The notes beneath the pieces are model-generated. The model saw only the letters and a program-made list of their open reading frames with translations. It was not told where the DNA came from and did not search any database. Source: Haemophilus parainfluenzae (GTDB lineage Bacteria; Pseudomonadota; Gammaproteobacteria; Enterobacterales; Pasteurellaceae). From it: a DNA stretch of 64,000 nt. Each line of letters starts with the position of its first letter. Position 1 is the stretch's first letter. The position numbers and the translations under genes were made by a program. Below, in pieces: positions 63,320 through 64,000 of this stretch. The stretch is from positions 1,550,001 through 1,614,000 of the forward strand of contig NZ_CP127167.1 of NCBI RefSeq assembly GCF_036288925.1, written 5' to 3'.

Positions 63320-64000
63320 ATGAAGAAATTACTGACCGCACTTTTAATCTCTGCTTCAGCTACTGCTATGGCGAGTGATGCTGAGATTAAATCGAAGTTA
63401 CAGGCATTAGGTGCAAAAAATATTGAAGTGAAAGATTCCCCTGTGAAAGGCCTGAAAACAGCCGTGACTGATCAGGGGATTTTATATGTGAGTGAAAATG
63501 GGCAATATGTTTTGCAAGGCAAAATGTATGAATTAACAAATAAAGGCCCGGTTGATGTCGCAGGTAAATTTTTAGCCGATAAAGTAAATGCATTAAAAAA
63601 TGAAATGATTGTTTATCCGGCAAAAAATGAACAATATGTCGTAACCGTATTCATGGACATTACTTGCCATTATTGCCATCTTCTCCATCAACAGACAAAG
63701 GAATATAATGATTTAGGTATTACAATTCGTTATCTTGCTTTCCCTCGAGCAGGAATGAATGATACGGCTCGTCAAATGGAAACCATTTGGACTGCAAAAG
63801 ATCCTGTATTTGCATTGAACGAAGCAGAAAAAGGTAACTTACCGAAAGAATTGAAAGCACCTAATATTGTGAAAAGACACTATGATTTAGGTGTACAACT
63901 CGGCGTGCAAGGTACGCCAAGCATTGTAACGTCAACAGGTGAAGTGATTGGAGGATATTTAAAGCCTCAAGATTTGCTAGCGGCCTTAAAAGAATCGGTG
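63320..64000 (+). CDS. dsbC: Thiol:disulfide interchange protein DsbC, partial
   Basis: The first 227 codons of a periplasmic disulfide isomerase, open to the window edge. The signal peptide MKKLLTALLISASATAMA is followed by SDAEIKSKLQALG (dimerisation domain) and the thioredoxin-fold domain with CHYC in FMDITCHYCHLLHQ and the cis-Pro GTPSIV. E. coli DsbC has CGYC and is 236 residues, so only the last few residues are missing. The ribosome site is AGGAA. An uptake signal encodes LTAL in the signal peptide. Confidence 0.93.
   Translation, partial: MKKLLTALLISASATAMASDAEIKSKLQALGAKNIEVKDSPVKGLKTAVTDQGILYVSENGQYVLQGKMYELTNKGPVDVAGKFLADKVNALKNEMIVYPAKNEQYVVTVFMDITCHYCHLLHQQTKEYNDLGITIRYLAFPRAGMNDTARQMETIWTAKDPVFALNEAEKGNLPKELKAPNIVKRHYDLGVQLGVQGTPSIVTSTGEVIGGYLKPQDLLAALKESV

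Overview
The window looks like chromosomal DNA of a Pasteurellaceae bacterium in the Haemophilus/Aggregatibacter group. The 9-base uptake signal AAGTGCGGT, or its complement ACCGCACTT, recurs throughout in genes and terminators. Gene content and order are gammaproteobacterial, base composition is AT-rich, and the 16S sequence appears closer to H. parainfluenzae than to H. influenzae. The species call is from memory and not searched. No phage, CRISPR array or restriction system was found.

Layout. 1-6954 (minus) is a P19/FTR1-type iron uptake operon: FTR1 permease, P19 periplasmic protein, Fe-S membrane protein, two MacB-like permeases and an ABC ATPase cut by the window edge. 7166-10292 (minus) holds mrcB, yacL and erpA. 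10418-13868 (plus) holds map and glnD. An IS3-family (IS150-like) element at 13896-15138 sits inside the hairpin terminator between glnD and the TMAO reductase operon torE-torY-torZ-torD (minus, 19547-15161), which has an FNR-like site upstream. hemL (minus) and wecA (plus) follow. 22422-28200 is an rRNA operon preceded by tRNA-Arg, tRNA-His and tRNA-Pro, apparently in the same transcription unit.

28282-34436 reproduces the E. coli order yoaA-tsaB-slp/yeaY-fadD-rnd, but fadD carries an in-frame stop. 34524-40042 contains pta (unusually short), ackA, yfbV, cvpA and purF with a PurR box. 40168-47716 contains dacB and the conserved greA, yhbY, rlmE, ftsH, folP, glmM block. sixA follows, then the most unusual stretch: a 396-residue protein made of 11-residue LEA/apolipoprotein-like helical repeats with long near-identical DNA repeats, a decayed coding remnant after it, and a lipoprotein built on the same motif (48452-50715). 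50783-61860 contains ycgL, bioD, can, asnS, sohB, a BamE-OmpA hybrid lipoprotein, a fructosamine-kinase-like protein with an altered catalytic motif, pheST, ihfA and nlpC. The window ends with an IS3-family remnant, prfB with its programmed +1 frameshift, and the start of dsbC.

Most genes are housekeeping. The points most worth a second look are the tandem LEA-like pair with its decaying tail, the IS inserted in an uptake-signal terminator, the interrupted fadD, the short Pta, and the HGD-to-HGN change in the fructosamine-kinase homologue. Many convergent gene pairs end in inverted uptake-signal hairpins that should terminate transcription in both directions.
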